Shown here: piece after piece, positions 1-9,943 of the stretch | Numbering within the stretch: the stretch's first letter is position 1 | Layout: the number at the start of each line of letters is the position of its first letter | Source of the DNA: Prorocentrum cordatum | Taxonomy: Eukaryota > Sar > Dinophyceae > Prorocentrales > Prorocentraceae | Assembly: GCA_963575745.1 (NCBI GenBank) | Contig: CAUYUJ010009757.1 | Coordinates: 37,501 to 101,500, forward strand | DNA: 64,000 bases | Direction of reading: 5' to 3' | The notes under the pieces: model-generated | Seen by the model: only the letters and a program-made list of their open reading frames with translations | The model's database searches: none | What the model was told of the DNA's origin: nothing | Translations under genes and position numbers: made by a program

Positions 1-218
1 CTCAGAAGCCAAGTGACTGCATGCATCAGGAAGATCCGCAACTTCATATATGGTCGCATAGAGAGCCCTTCAACTTCGAGGTTGGTGCGTTTCTCCCAAT
101 GCCAGCGGCCCGATCGCGCGGCAACTGCATCTGAGAAGCGAGCCCGAGAGATGCCTGGAAGCTCTGATCTTGCTCGGGAGCGCCTGCCTGCAGTGCGCGT
201 GGGCTTGTGAGATTTGTG

Positions 219-306
<88 letters not shown>

Positions 307-1149
307 GGGGGGGGTCGCATGCGCTAGACTGCGCGCGCTGTGATGGACCCTATGGTGGTTCGTGAGTGCCTTGCGCGCGTGAGAGAGCTTCCTTGACATG
401 CCCCCATTCGCGCCGGTCAGGCGCCGAAGCTGCGGGCCCCCGTCGGGGACTGCAGGGGGCCCCTCAAGCCCAGCGCGCGTCACCGCGTGACCTGGGGGAG
501 GCTGGGCCTGAGACTCAGCTCCCCCCGGAACTCCCGCGTCCATGCGACGAAACTCCTCCGTCTCCTCCTGTTTGCGCACCAATCGCCTCGCTATCGACCA
601 CCTCCGCGGCGGACTCAAAATCGCGCGAGAGCTGGCGCAACCGCGGAGGCGCCGCCTCGGAACGGGCCCTATCGAGCAACTGCGGTGGGGGCACCGCCTC
701 CGCCCCGCACTCGAGGTCCCCGAGCGTGGCGCGCAACGGCTGGATGTGACGGTCGGGTCACTCTGCCCAACTTTAGGTCCACTTCAGGTGGTGACCTTAA
801 TCCACTCTCACAGTCGAGCACTCGGCGATGCTGAAGCGCCCGTGGATGAGCGAGCGGCCCAATCTTGTTTTCCTCGCGCACTGTCGCTCTCCCCAGCATT
901 GCAATCAGCGCCGGGGGGCCCAACTGTCCGAGCGGCGGTAACCCACCTTGCGAAGGCCGAACTCCTCCAGGCCAGCAAGTAAAGCATTCTGCGCAACGCC
1001 CAGGAGCAAGCACTTGCGCAACTTGAAGGGGGTAGCGAGCGACCAAATGCCACCGACCCGGTGCAATGCAGTCCTCGCTGGCGAGCATCTCCTAGTGACT
1101 TCCTGATGGCCAGAATCTCGAACTCGGATGTGGGGGCCCAGCACCTCGC
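1..1149. other. GC-rich left flank without a supported gene
   Basis: Apart from the GT microsatellite and a G-run at 304-314, open frames overlap on both strands with no recognisable domain, and none stands out by composition. I see nothing I can call here. Confidence 0.5.
215..303. repeat. (GT)n microsatellite
   Basis: About 90 bases of almost pure GT dinucleotide, followed directly by an eleven-base G-run (304-314). The minus-strand frame through it would read as a poly-(Thr-His) tract, which is an effect of the repeat and not a protein. Confidence 0.97.
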
Positions 1150-2170
1150 GCTATCCCTGGTTTTCCCTGGACGCCCGTGATCCCCAGTCGGATTGCCTGT
1201 CGAGCAGGGCCCCCCCTTGCTTTCCAGGGTTATGCGCGTACCCGAACGTCTTCATCATGGCATCGAGAAGCTCGTCCATATCCTGAATCCTGAACCTTCC
1301 CGTAGAGGTCCCCCAGGGCCATGTCGCTCGAGGCCGCGTTGGTTTTGATTGCGTCATCTGCGCGCCTCAACAATCTCAGATCACTCTGGAACTCCAACCA
1401 CTTCGAAGCGATGAAACGCGAAATCGGGTCGACCCCGCCCCGTTGGCAAGCCCGCTGCAGAGTAGCCAGAGCCAGAGAATATTCAGACACGCGGCCGCAG
1501 TGAAATGGCAACCCACGGCGCCGCCTTGGAACGGCTTTACAGGAAGAGGGCCTTCATAAGCAGTTGATTCGACCATGATGTCCTCATTGCGCTGCCTGCA
1601 GAGGGCGCGATTCGTTTCAGACGTGGAGTGGGCAATCGTGATCGCTAAAACTGACTGGTCATTGATCCCGCCATCGCAAATGAGCGCCTCGCGCGACGCA
1701 GCCGCTCGCAGTTCATCAGAGCAATGAAAATTGCGGCCTCGCGCCGCCTGTGCAGGATAAATCCATGCTCTAATGCATTCCCCATAACTGGTCAAACATG
1801 TGCAAGTCGTATCCCCCTGGATCCAGGTTGCGGCGCTTCTGTAGACCCCCCGACTCCGGCGCGAATAAAACGGTGTCATGATATAGCGCCGGATATTTGC
1901 AAGGCCCGCCAAGATAATGCACCGGAAACCTGGGACTTTCGGCGTGGACGCACGATGGCCCAATCCCCCTGCTGCTGAGCCCTTCAACCTGGACAGAGTA
2001 GCTGGTGCCAAAGTTCCCCTGGTTCGCTGTCTTTTGGGGCCGCTCTTCGCTTGGGCGACCTCTCGATGCAAGACGTAGCCTGCTGTTAATGCTGCTGCGC
2101 CAGCTCCTGCTCCTCCCGTCAGATCCCGTCGGCAAGCCTCCCCGCCCCTCCCCGCTCGCCAAGTCTCCCA
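1150..2170 (-). pseudogene. Decayed coding region of unknown family
   Basis: On the minus strand protein-like sequence continues while switching frame at least twice (near 1760-1790 and near 1500, and again near 1290). The 5' part has a GTSY-x5-GL-x3-GI-x-PS segment, vaguely like the HGT-plus-GL/GI start of ADP-ribosyltransferase-type folds. The middle is rich in Ala and Arg. The last third (about 1150-1511) reads as amphipathic helix in two successive frames. No family can be assigned. It could be a remnant of another mobile element or of a host exon; the minus orientation matches the large elements downstream. Frame breaks may be real decay or consensus error. Confidence 0.3.
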
Positions 2171-2735
2171 GTCCGCCCCCTCTACCATCGCGCCTCCTTC
2201 ACCGCTGGGGGCGCGCCGGTCTCGGGGCCGCTCCCCCCGACGAAAGGGGGCCTCTGCACCGCGTGCCCGCCCCGTTTCCTCTAGCCGATGCCGTGGCGAG
2301 CGGCGCGCCCGGATCGCGAAAGCGCCCCTTGGGTAAACCTCCCGCGCCGCAGCTCGGAAGCTTCTTCTTCCGATCGGAGGCGAAGAGCGCGCGCTGCGCG
2401 GCGTCGGTCGGTGGGGGGTTCAGGGGGGAGAGCGCGAAGCTCATCAACCTCCAGCGCGGCTGCCTCGTCGAGCCCATCCGTAGATCCATGGGGGCGCGCC
2501 CGCTCAGCAAGCGGGTGTCGACGACGCTCGGCGACCTCCTTGTACGTGCGACATGCGCGACGCGCAGCGGGCGAAACTCTCTGCCCAACGGCAACGACAG
2601 CATCCTCCAATCTCTCCGGTCTTTGGGGGATCTCCCTCGGACTGCCTCCAGTTTGGCCCCCAGCCCTCGAAGTGGGAGACGCGACCTCGCAGCGCGCAAC
2701 ACTGCTAATGGATGAATGTTTGCCGGCTTGGACCT
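2171..2735. other. GC-rich stretch, unassigned
   Basis: Long frames are open on both strands because of GC content. The minus frame is charged (Glu/Arg/Ala-rich, possibly coiled coil) and the plus frame is Pro/Arg/Ser-rich. Neither shows a known motif, and I cannot choose between them. Confidence 0.35.
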
Positions 2736-2739
2736 CGAG

Positions 2740-3800
2740 CAATAGGTTCTTGCAGTCCACGCAGTGCAATCTACGTGGTGCACTGCATGCGGTGCAATCT
2801 GTGTTGTGCAAAATCTTCTGCGCAATCGATGTGGTGCTATTGATTTTTGTTCGCAGTGGGTTGTCAACTCCGCTGCCCGCGCAATCATCCCACCCGCGCG
2901 CGCAACTTCATGCGGTGGCAATTGCGACGAGCGCTTGGCGTTGGCTGGTCCATCTCTGCGGCCGCGCCGACCTAAACGCGCGCGGCGGCCAGCTAATTTG
3001 GCGCCGCCGACGAGACCGCGGTCGCGCTGACCGATGGGCACATCCCAGCGGCCACCTCAGTGCGAATCGGCGACTTGGGCGGGCGCGGTATCAGGGCAAC
3101 GTCGACAAGGGTAGACACGGCGATGATAGTGGCGATGCTGGTGGCGATGTTGACAACGACGACGGCGCGGCCTGTGCAAGCACCAATGCTGATCGCGCCG
3201 GCGATGATGACGGCGTTTTCGCGTCGGTGATGAAGGCGTTGGAAAATGAAGAGAATTCGACTCGCGCGCGTGGCCAGCGCGCGAGTGGCCCGCATGACAT
3301 TCTTTGACGCTGATCGTGCCCCCCTCCCCAGCACGCGCACAAGTGCGCGCGAATGATTTCGGCATGTGGCGCCATATGCCCGTTTGGCAGAATTTGATGA
3401 AACAAACCCAGGGTTTCCTGAATAATCCGCAAGAGCGCGAGCGCACGCTTATTTGACAACTGATGTTGCGCAACCATGTGCGTTGATAGGTTTTCTGAAC
3501 ACTTGGTTTTGACATCGTTACGCCGCTGATGGTTTTATACAGATTTCGGCATGCGCGCGCGACAGCGCGCGGGTGCACTTCGCCTCATGTTCCGTAAAGG
3601 GTTCTCGCGACGGCACGCGCACAAGGGCGCTCGAACGATTTCAACCTGGTCGCGCGCGAAGCCCGCGTGGTCGCACCTTCTGAAAATTATGGAAGAAACA
3701 TCTGGTCTCTTCAAACATTGGCAAGAGCGCGCAACCCTTGGTTTGAGAATCCCTGCTGCGAGACTCGTTGAATTTTCTATTTGTGTTGTTAGCATGTTCC
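2740..3800 (+). repeat. Diverged spacer module (founder type, no GAC expansion)
   Basis: It opens with imperfect short repeats of a GTGCAATCTACGTGGTG-like unit (2755-2850), followed by a TTGTCAACTCCGCTGCC block, a GC-rich block, an Asp-rich stretch ending in the peptide DDDGVFASVMKAL (about 3190-3240), and a GCGCGCG hairpin (3549-3573). The same order of blocks recurs at 29800-31030, 31030-32500, 53330-54600 and 54600-55700, and in expanded form at 5069, 7472, 27058 and 28400. It is a family of diverged tandem spacer modules. The short plus-strand peptide is conserved between modules, but no full gene is. Confidence 0.75.
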
Positions 3801-3924
3801 CTACTTAGGCTCTGCCTAGAGGGTTCTTACTCTCTTAGCTTAAAGGGGCGGGCAGTGGAAATCGCCCCGGGCGGTTCCCCCAGCCCCCGCCCCGCGGTTC
3901 CCCCAGGTGCGTCCCCATTGCTTA

Positions 3925-4650
3925 GCGTTGCTTATCTCATCTTAGCTTAGCTTAGCTTAGCTTAGCTTAGCTTAGTTTACCTTATCTCATCTTAGCTTAG
4001 CTTAGCTTTGGCTTTGGCTGAGCTTTAGTTTAGCATTCGCTTAGCTTTCGCTTTAGCTTAGCTTTAGCTTAGCTTTAGTTTAGCTTTAGCTTAACTTCAG
4101 CTCAGCTTTTGCTTAGCTTTAGCTTAGCTTTAGCTTCGCTTTAGCTTAGCTTTAGCTTCGCTTTAGCTTAGCTTCAGCTTAGCTTTAGCTTAGCTTTAGC
4201 TTCGCTTTAGCGTAGCATTAGCTTAGTGTTAGCTTAGTTTTAGCTTAGCTTTAGCTTCGTATTAGCTTAGCTTTCGCTTAGCTTTAGCTTAGCATTCGCT
4301 TAGCTCTAGCTTGGCTTTAGCTTAGCTTTAGCTTTAGCTTAGCTTTAGCTTCGCTTTATCGTAGCTTTAGCTTAGCTTTAGCTTAGCTTTAGCTGAGCTT
4401 TAGCTGAGCTTTAGCTTAGCTTTAGCTCAGCTTTAGCTTACCTGCAGCTACCTGCAGCTTAGCTTTCGCTTAGCTCTAGCTTAGCTGTAGCTTAGCTTTA
4501 TCTTAGCTTTAGCTTAGCTTTAGCTTAGCTTTAGCTTAGCTTTAGCTTAGCTTTAGCTTAGCTTTAGCTTAGCTTTAGCTGAGCCTTAGCTGAGCTTTAG
4601 CTTAGCGTTAGCTTAGCTTTAGCATTCGCTTAGCTTTAGCGTATCTTTTC
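3925..4650. repeat. TTAGC-type satellite (~11-12 bp unit)
   Basis: About 725 bases of tandem units of the AGCTTTAGCTT / TTAGCTTAGC type, with point variants (TTCGC, TTGGC, AGCTGAGC). The purest stretch is 4500-4580. It occurs once in this window, between a C/G-rich patch at 3845-3910 and the next hairpin module. No coding potential is meaningful here. Confidence 0.95.
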
Positions 4651-5068
4651 TGTTGCTACGAATGCTGCTTTCCTAAGGGCTTCAACTTCTAGGTAGGGTC
4701 GCACTGGGATACTTTTTTGGCACTCGATTTTGACATCCTTGCGAAGCCGCAGGTGTTCGAAGGATTCTCGCATGCGCGCGCGACGACGCGCGCGTGTGCA
4801 CTTCGTTTCATTTGTTGCAAGGCATTCTTGAAATCTGATGATACGCGAATGCGCTCGCATAGTATATGTTTGCAGAGGATGTCGGGGGGGATACCGGCTC
4901 GGCTGGATGGCATTCGTATTTATGATGGGCGACGGGCCAGGATCCCTTGTAAATTGCAATGCGAACGTGGGGGCGGATAATCCCGTGGGAGGGGGGGGGG
5001 GGGCGAGTTTTTGCTTTCAGAAAGGAGAATCTACGTGGTGCAATTCGTTTGCCGAACTTGAAGTTGTC
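4651..5068. repeat. Hairpin module and linker
   Basis: Contains the GC palindrome at 4770-4799 (GCGCGCGCG, ACGA, CGCGCGCG), a GGGGGG-type linker, a poly-G run (4987-5002) and the AGAAAGGAGAATCTACGTGG start sequence of the next spacer module (about 5021-5040). That start sequence also marks the spacer beginning at 27058. Confidence 0.7.
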
Positions 5069-5320
5069 AACTCCACTGCTTGCGCAATCGCCCCGCCCGC
5101 CCACCCGCAACTTGATTGCAAAAACCCATGCGAGAGCGATTGCGATGAGTGCTGGGTGTTGGCTGGTGCGTCTCTGCGGCCGTGCTGGCCCGCGCGTGCT
5201 CGCGCGCGCAGCGGCTAACTAGTTTGGCGCGACCGACGCGAACGCGGTGGCGCGACCGACGCGAACGCGTTTGCAAAACCTCTTCAGACCTTGACGGTGG
5301 GTACCACATGGCACTTGGCA

Positions 5321-5975
5321 GCGACGCCGACGCCGACGACGACAGCGACAACGACGACAACGACGCCGCCGACAACGACTACGACGACGCCGACGACGTC
5401 TCCAACGACGTCGACGACGCCGACAATCACGACGACGACGACACCGACGACGACAGCGACGACGACGCCGACGCCGACGACGACGATGACAACGACGACG
5501 ACGACGCCGGCGACGACGACGACACCGACGCCGACGACGACGACGAAGACGATGACGACGACAACGTCGCCAACGAAAACGACGACGACGAGGGGGGAGG
5601 GAGGGCGACGGCGGCAATGACGACAACGACGACAACGACGAGGGAGGAGGGAGGACGGCGACGACGCGAACGACGAAGAAGGACGGCGACGCCGACGACG
5701 ACAACGACGAGGGAGGAGGGAAGACAACGACGACGACAACGACGACGACGACGGCGACGAAATAGGAGGGGCGACGACGAGACGCCGACGACGGACGACG
5801 ACGACAACGAGAGAGAAGGAGGAAGGACGACCACGGCGACAACGACGACGGAAACGACCACGATGCCAAAGAGGACGACGACGACGAACACGAGGAAAGA
5901 CAAAGGACGAGGTAGGCGACGGCGACGACGACGACGCGGGAGGAGGGAGGACGGCGACGACGACGACGACGACGC
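5321..5975. repeat. (GAC)n triplet array 1
   Basis: Degenerate GAC/GCC/AAC triplet array of about 650 bases. All three frames on both strands are nearly stop-free (poly-Asp/Asn, poly-Thr, poly-Arg; poly-Val, poly-Ser, poly-Arg). It sits between the GC-rich block and the hairpin block of a spacer module. GAGGGAGGAGGGAG interruptions recur within it. Confidence 0.95.
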
Positions 5976-6352
5976 AAGAGCGCGCGCACGCTTTTGTTGA
6001 ACCTCAGTGTTGTGAAACCTTATGTTTTTGTATGTTTTTTGGGCACGCGATTTTGAAACCCTTCCGAAACCGATAGGTTTTGAAGGATTTCGGCATGCGC
6101 GCGCGACGACGCGCGCGTCTGCATGTCGCCCCATTTTTCTGCAAGAAAAGATTCTCGCGACGACGCGCGCGCCAGGGCGTTCGACAGGTTTCGACACGCG
6201 CGCGCGCGAAGCCCGTTTGGTAGCATGTTGTGAGAATCTTGAAAAACCCGATGCTTTCCTAAAGATTTCGCAGGAGCTCGCGCATAAGCTTTTTTACCAG
6301 ATCCGCGTTGCGAAACCCTGTGTTTTTGTATGTTTTTGGGAAGCTCGATTGC

Positions 6353-6422
6353 GAAATCCTTCCGATACCGAAGGTTTTTAAAGGATTTCGGCATGCGCGC
6401 GCGACGACGCGCGCGCGTGCAC
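6353..6422. repeat. Nested inverted repeat plus GC palindrome
   Basis: GAAATCCTT (6353-6361) and its perfect complement AAGGATTTC (6381-6389) flank a 19-base loop that contains a competing CCTTC/GAAGG stem. Directly after comes GCATGCGCGCGCGACGACGC and the rest of the GC palindrome (6390-6422), which can fold as a long GC hairpin around ACGA. The same composite occurs at 6092 and, in unit 2, at 8498 and 8798, and in the large spacers near 27943, 28157, 29271, 29563, 30539, 30836, 31954, 32261, 51505, 51718, 52837, 53128, 54121, 54418 and 55450. Confidence 0.85.
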
Positions 6423-6499
6423 TTAATTTAGTTGTTTGCAATGGATTCGTGAACAAGTCTATCTTCGAACAAAACATGTTCCCGAGTATTGTGTTTTGA

Positions 6500-6800
6500 C
6501 AAGGGGGCCTCAGAGGGGGCCGACCCCGGCCCCTCGGGGATAATGTAACTTCATATTTCGGACGGACATGTGGTCAGAATCATATATGATTTACGCACCC
6601 GAAAAGGGGGGGCAACGCCGGGGGGGGGGGGTGTATCGGGCAAGGGGCTAGAGCGCAAAGTTGCAGAACCCCTGGCCCGTAGGTAAAGGAAGGAAGGGAA
6701 GATGGGGATCTGTTCCTGCTGCGCGATCAGCGATCTAATCTAAGCCAATACCTGAGCCCAAACGGCCAGGAGACAAGTGAGTAAGGAGTATATATGAGGT
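6500..6800. other. G-run linker, no gene seen
   Basis: CG-rich linker with GGGGCC-type inverted bases, a G-run (6620-6630) and AT-rich islands. It is repeated at about 8905-9210 in unit 2. No coding or RNA feature is supported. Confidence 0.5.
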
Positions 6801-6835
6801 ATTACACGGTTCATTGCACACACCCCGCCCCGAAT

Positions 6836-6853
6836 CCCGCCCGCAAGGGCGGG
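6836..6853. other. Perfect 7-bp GC hairpin with GCAA loop
   Basis: CCCGCCC, GCAA, GGGCGGG: a perfect stem closed by a GNRA-type tetraloop. No T-run follows on either strand, so it is not a bacterial-style terminator. The duplicate near 9247-9264 has mismatches in the stem, so the structure is not kept. Confidence 0.6.
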
Positions 6854-7721
6854 ACTCGGTAGAAGGAGGAAAGAACCCGTCACCCTTTTACTCCTTAGGA
6901 TTCGCAGGCAGCAGGGAGCAAAAGTATGTGGCGCCTCAGCTGCGTCCCCAACACATCAGCAGCGCGCAAAAGTACGTAGCGCATCTGCTGGTGTGAACGG
7001 GCAGGGCGAGGACGACGGAGCACCCAGGGTCCATTTTCCTCTCCGAACGCACTTTGGCGCCCCTCGGTGCGCCCCCAAAAAACGCTTCGGCACTCGAGGG
7101 TGGAGAGGAATGGGACGCGGGTGAGCGGAGCAAGAGGGCCTGAGCAAACTAGAACCACATCAAAAGCTGCTGCATCAAAGACACAGCAGGTGCTGCCACC
7201 ATCAATCAAGCTAAAGCTGGGTATCAGGTCATACTCGAAGCTTCCTCGTCTTGAATGCGGGAGCTGTCGCACAGAGGAGTCAAACGGTCAAAATGAATTC
7301 AGCGTCGTGTTGAGAAACACGAATTATTACATAAAAATTCTGCACTGGGTTACTCCCTCGGCAAGGCTCCTAAGGAGCGTGCCTCGGATTTCACCAAGAT
7401 GTATATAAGAAGCCACTTGTCGTAGTTAGTATAGTGGCTAAATTTTGCGCGTGCATCTACTGCTCGAGGCGAACTCCACTGCTTGCGCAATCGCCCCACC
7501 CGCCCACCCGCAACTTGATTGCAAAAACCATGCGAGAGCGATTGCGATGAGTGCTGGGTGTTGGCTGGTGCGTCTCTGCGGCCGTGCTAGCCCGCGCGTG
7601 CTCGCGCGCGCAGCGGCTAACTAATTTGGCGCGACCGACGCGAACGCGGTGGCGCGACCGACGCGAACGCGTTTGCAAAACCTCTTCAGACCTTGACGGC
7701 GGGTACCATATGGCACTTGGC

Positions 7722-8382
7722 AGCGACGCCGACGCCGACGACGACAGCGACAACGACGACAACGACGCCGCCGACAACGACTACGACGACGCCGACGACG
7801 TCTCCAACGACGTCGACGACGCCGACAATCACGACGACGACGACACCGACGACGACAGCGACGACGACGCCGACGCCGACGACGACGATGACAACGACGA
7901 CGACGACGCCGGCGACGACGACGACACCGACGCCGACGACGACGACGAAGACGATGACGACGACAACGTCGCCAACGAAAACGACGACGACGAGGGGGGA
8001 GGGAGGACGACGGCGGCAATGACGACAACGACGACAACGACGAGGGAGGAGGGAGGACGGCGACGACGCGAACGACGAAGAAGAAGGACGGCGACGCCGA
8101 CGACGACAACGACGAGGGAGGAGGGAAGACAACGACGACGACAACGACGACGACGACGGCGACGAAATAGGAGGGGCGACGACGAGACGCCGACGACGGA
8201 CGACGACGACGACGAGAGAGAAGGAGGAAGGACGACCACGGCGACAACGACGACGGAAACGACCGCGACGCCAAAGAGGACGACGACGACGAACACGAGG
8301 AAAGACAAAGGACGAGGTAGGCGACGGCGACGACGACGACGCGGGAGGAGGGAGGACGGCGACGACGACGACGACGACGCAA
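7722..8382. repeat. (GAC)n triplet array 2
   Basis: Duplicate of array 1 inside the second 2.4-kb unit, differing from it by a few triplets and substitutions. Confidence 0.95.
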
Positions 8383-8497
8383 GAGCGCGCGCACGCTTTT
8401 GTTGAACCTCAGTGTTGTGAAACCTTATGTCTTTGTATGTTTTTTGGGCACGCGATTTTGAAACCCTTCCGAAACCGATAGGTTTTGAAGGATTTCG

Positions 8498-8829
8498 GCA
8501 TGCGCGCGCGACGACGCGCGCGTCTGCATTTCGCCTCATTTTTCTGCAAAAAAAGATTCTCGCGACGACGCACGCGCCAGGGCGTTCGACAGGTTTCGAC
8601 ATGCGCGCGCGCGCGAAGCCCGTTTGGTAGCATGTTGAGAGAATCTTGAAAAACCCGATGCTTTCCTAAAGATTTCGCAGGAGCTCGCGCATAAGCTTTT
8701 TTACCAGATCCGCGTTGCGAAACCCTGTGTTTTTGTATGTTTTTGGGAAGCTCGATTGCGAAATCCTTCCGATACCGAAGGTTTTTAAAGGATTTCGGCA
8801 TGCGCGCGCGACGACGCGCGCGCGTGCAC
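8498..8829. repeat. Two GC-hairpin modules, unit 2
   Basis: GC palindromes at 8498-8530 and 8798-8829, each preceded by the GAAATCCTT / AAGGATTTC type inverted repeat or a diverged form of it. Confidence 0.85.
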
Positions 8830-9814
8830 TTAATTTATTTTTTTGCAATGGATTCGTGAACAAGTCTATCTTCGAACAAAACATGTTCCCGAGTATTGTG
8901 TTTTGACAAGGGGGCCTCAGAGGGGGCCGACCCCGGCCCCGCGGGGATAACGTAACTTCATATTTCGGACGGACATGTGGTCAGAATCATATATGATTTA
9001 CGCACCCGAAAAGGGGGGGTAACGCCGGGGGGGGGGGGGGGGGGTGTATCGGGCAAGGGGCTAGAGCGCAAAGTTGCAGAACCCCTGGTCCGTAGGTAAA
9101 GGAAGGAAGGGAAGATGGGGATCTGTTCCTGCTGTGCGATCAGCGATCTAATCTAAGCCAATACCTGAGCCCAAACGGCCAGGAGACAGGTGAGTAAGGA
9201 GTATATATGAGGTATTACACGGTTCATTTCACACACCCCGCCCCGAATCACGCCCGCAAGGGCAGGACTCGGTAGAAGGAGGAAAGAACCCGTCACCCTT
9301 TTACTCCTTAGGATTCGCAGGCAGCAGGGAGCAAAAGTATGTGGCGCCTCAGCTGCGTCCCCAACACATCAGCAGCGCGCAAAAGTACGTAGCGCATCTG
9401 CTGGTGTGAACGGGCAGGGCGAGGACGACGGAGCACCCAGGGTCCATTTTCCTCTCCGAACGCACTTTGGCGCCCCTCGGTGCGCCCCCAAAAAACGCTT
9501 CGGCACTCGAGGGTGGAGAGGAATGGGACACGGGTGAGCGGAGCAAGAGGGCCTGAGCAAACTAGAACCACATCAAAAGCTGCTGCATCAAAGACACAGC
9601 AGGTGCTGCCACCATCAATCAAGCTAAAGCTGGGTATCAGGTCATACTCGAAGCTTCCTCGTCTTGAATGCGGGAGCTGTCGCACAGAGGAGTCAAACGG
9701 TCAAAATGAAGTCAGCGTCGTGTTGAGAAACACGAATTATTACATAAAAACTCTGCACTGGGTTACTCCCTCGGCAAGGCTCCTAAGGAGCGTGCCTCGG
9801 ATTTCACCAAGATG

Positions 9815-9850
9815 TATATAAGAAGCCACTTGTCGTAGTTAGTATAGTGG
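9815..9850 (+). promoter_or_regulatory. TATA-like box followed by tRNA-type A box
   Basis: TATATAAG (9815-9822) is followed 18 bases later by TAGTATAGTGG (9840-9850), which fits the polymerase III A-box consensus TRGYNNARNNG and resembles the D-arm of eukaryotic tRNAs. A same-strand B box is not evident. The pair recurs at 7402-7437, 32795-32830 and 55986-56021. It points away from the minus-strand coding block. Promoter activity is only a possibility. Confidence 0.25.
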
Positions 9851-9943
9851 CTAAATTTTGTGCGTGCATCTACTGCTCGAGGCGAACTCTTCAACAAAAA
9901 AAGTTCAAGCAAACTCGAGCTGTGGGCCTTGCGGCCGACGTTG

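Larger units (their letters stand above)
5069..7471. repeat. 2.4-kb tandem duplication, unit 1
   Basis: First unit of a direct tandem pair with a period of about 2403-2413 bases. It comprises the ACTCCACTGCTTGCGCAATC block, a (GAC)n array (5321-5975), two GCGCGCG hairpin modules (6092-6125 and 6390-6422), a CG-rich linker with G-runs (6500-6660), and a 3' part (about 6800-7471) that is the same sequence as the tail lying next to the 17-kb coding block. The two units differ by scattered substitutions and a few short indels. Confidence 0.92.
7472..9889. repeat. 2.4-kb tandem duplication, unit 2
   Basis: Second unit, joined to the first at the five bases AACTC (7472-7476), which also occur at the unit start (5069-5073) and at the unit 2 end (9885-9889). 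The right end runs straight into the coding block of copy A, so this is the sequence natively adjoining the block. Its last 225 bases (9665-9889) are what remains of this flank in front of copies B and C. Confidence 0.92.

Noticed and set aside
2288-3307. 339-codon plus-strand open frame as a host gene
   Set aside because: It crosses the boundary between the GC-rich flank and a repeated spacer module, so its two halves have different origins.
5149-6000. Long Asp/Asn-rich and Thr-rich open frames over the GAC arrays (also 7551-8405, 26997-27593, 28448-28992, 50560-51156, 52014-52558)
   Set aside because: Triplet repeats without TAA, TAG or TGA are open in every frame on both strands; composition and the mirrored poly-Val, poly-Ser and poly-Arg frames show an artefact of the repeat.
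9155-9185. Possible relict dinoflagellate spliced leader (reverse complement) near 9162-9182, also 6749-6769
   Set aside because: About 15 of 21 bases match by eye; a match this weak is expected roughly once by chance in a window of this size on two strands.
9840-9900. A complete tRNA gene at the A-box-like sequence
   Set aside because: No acceptor or T-arm pairing and no same-strand B box could be found.
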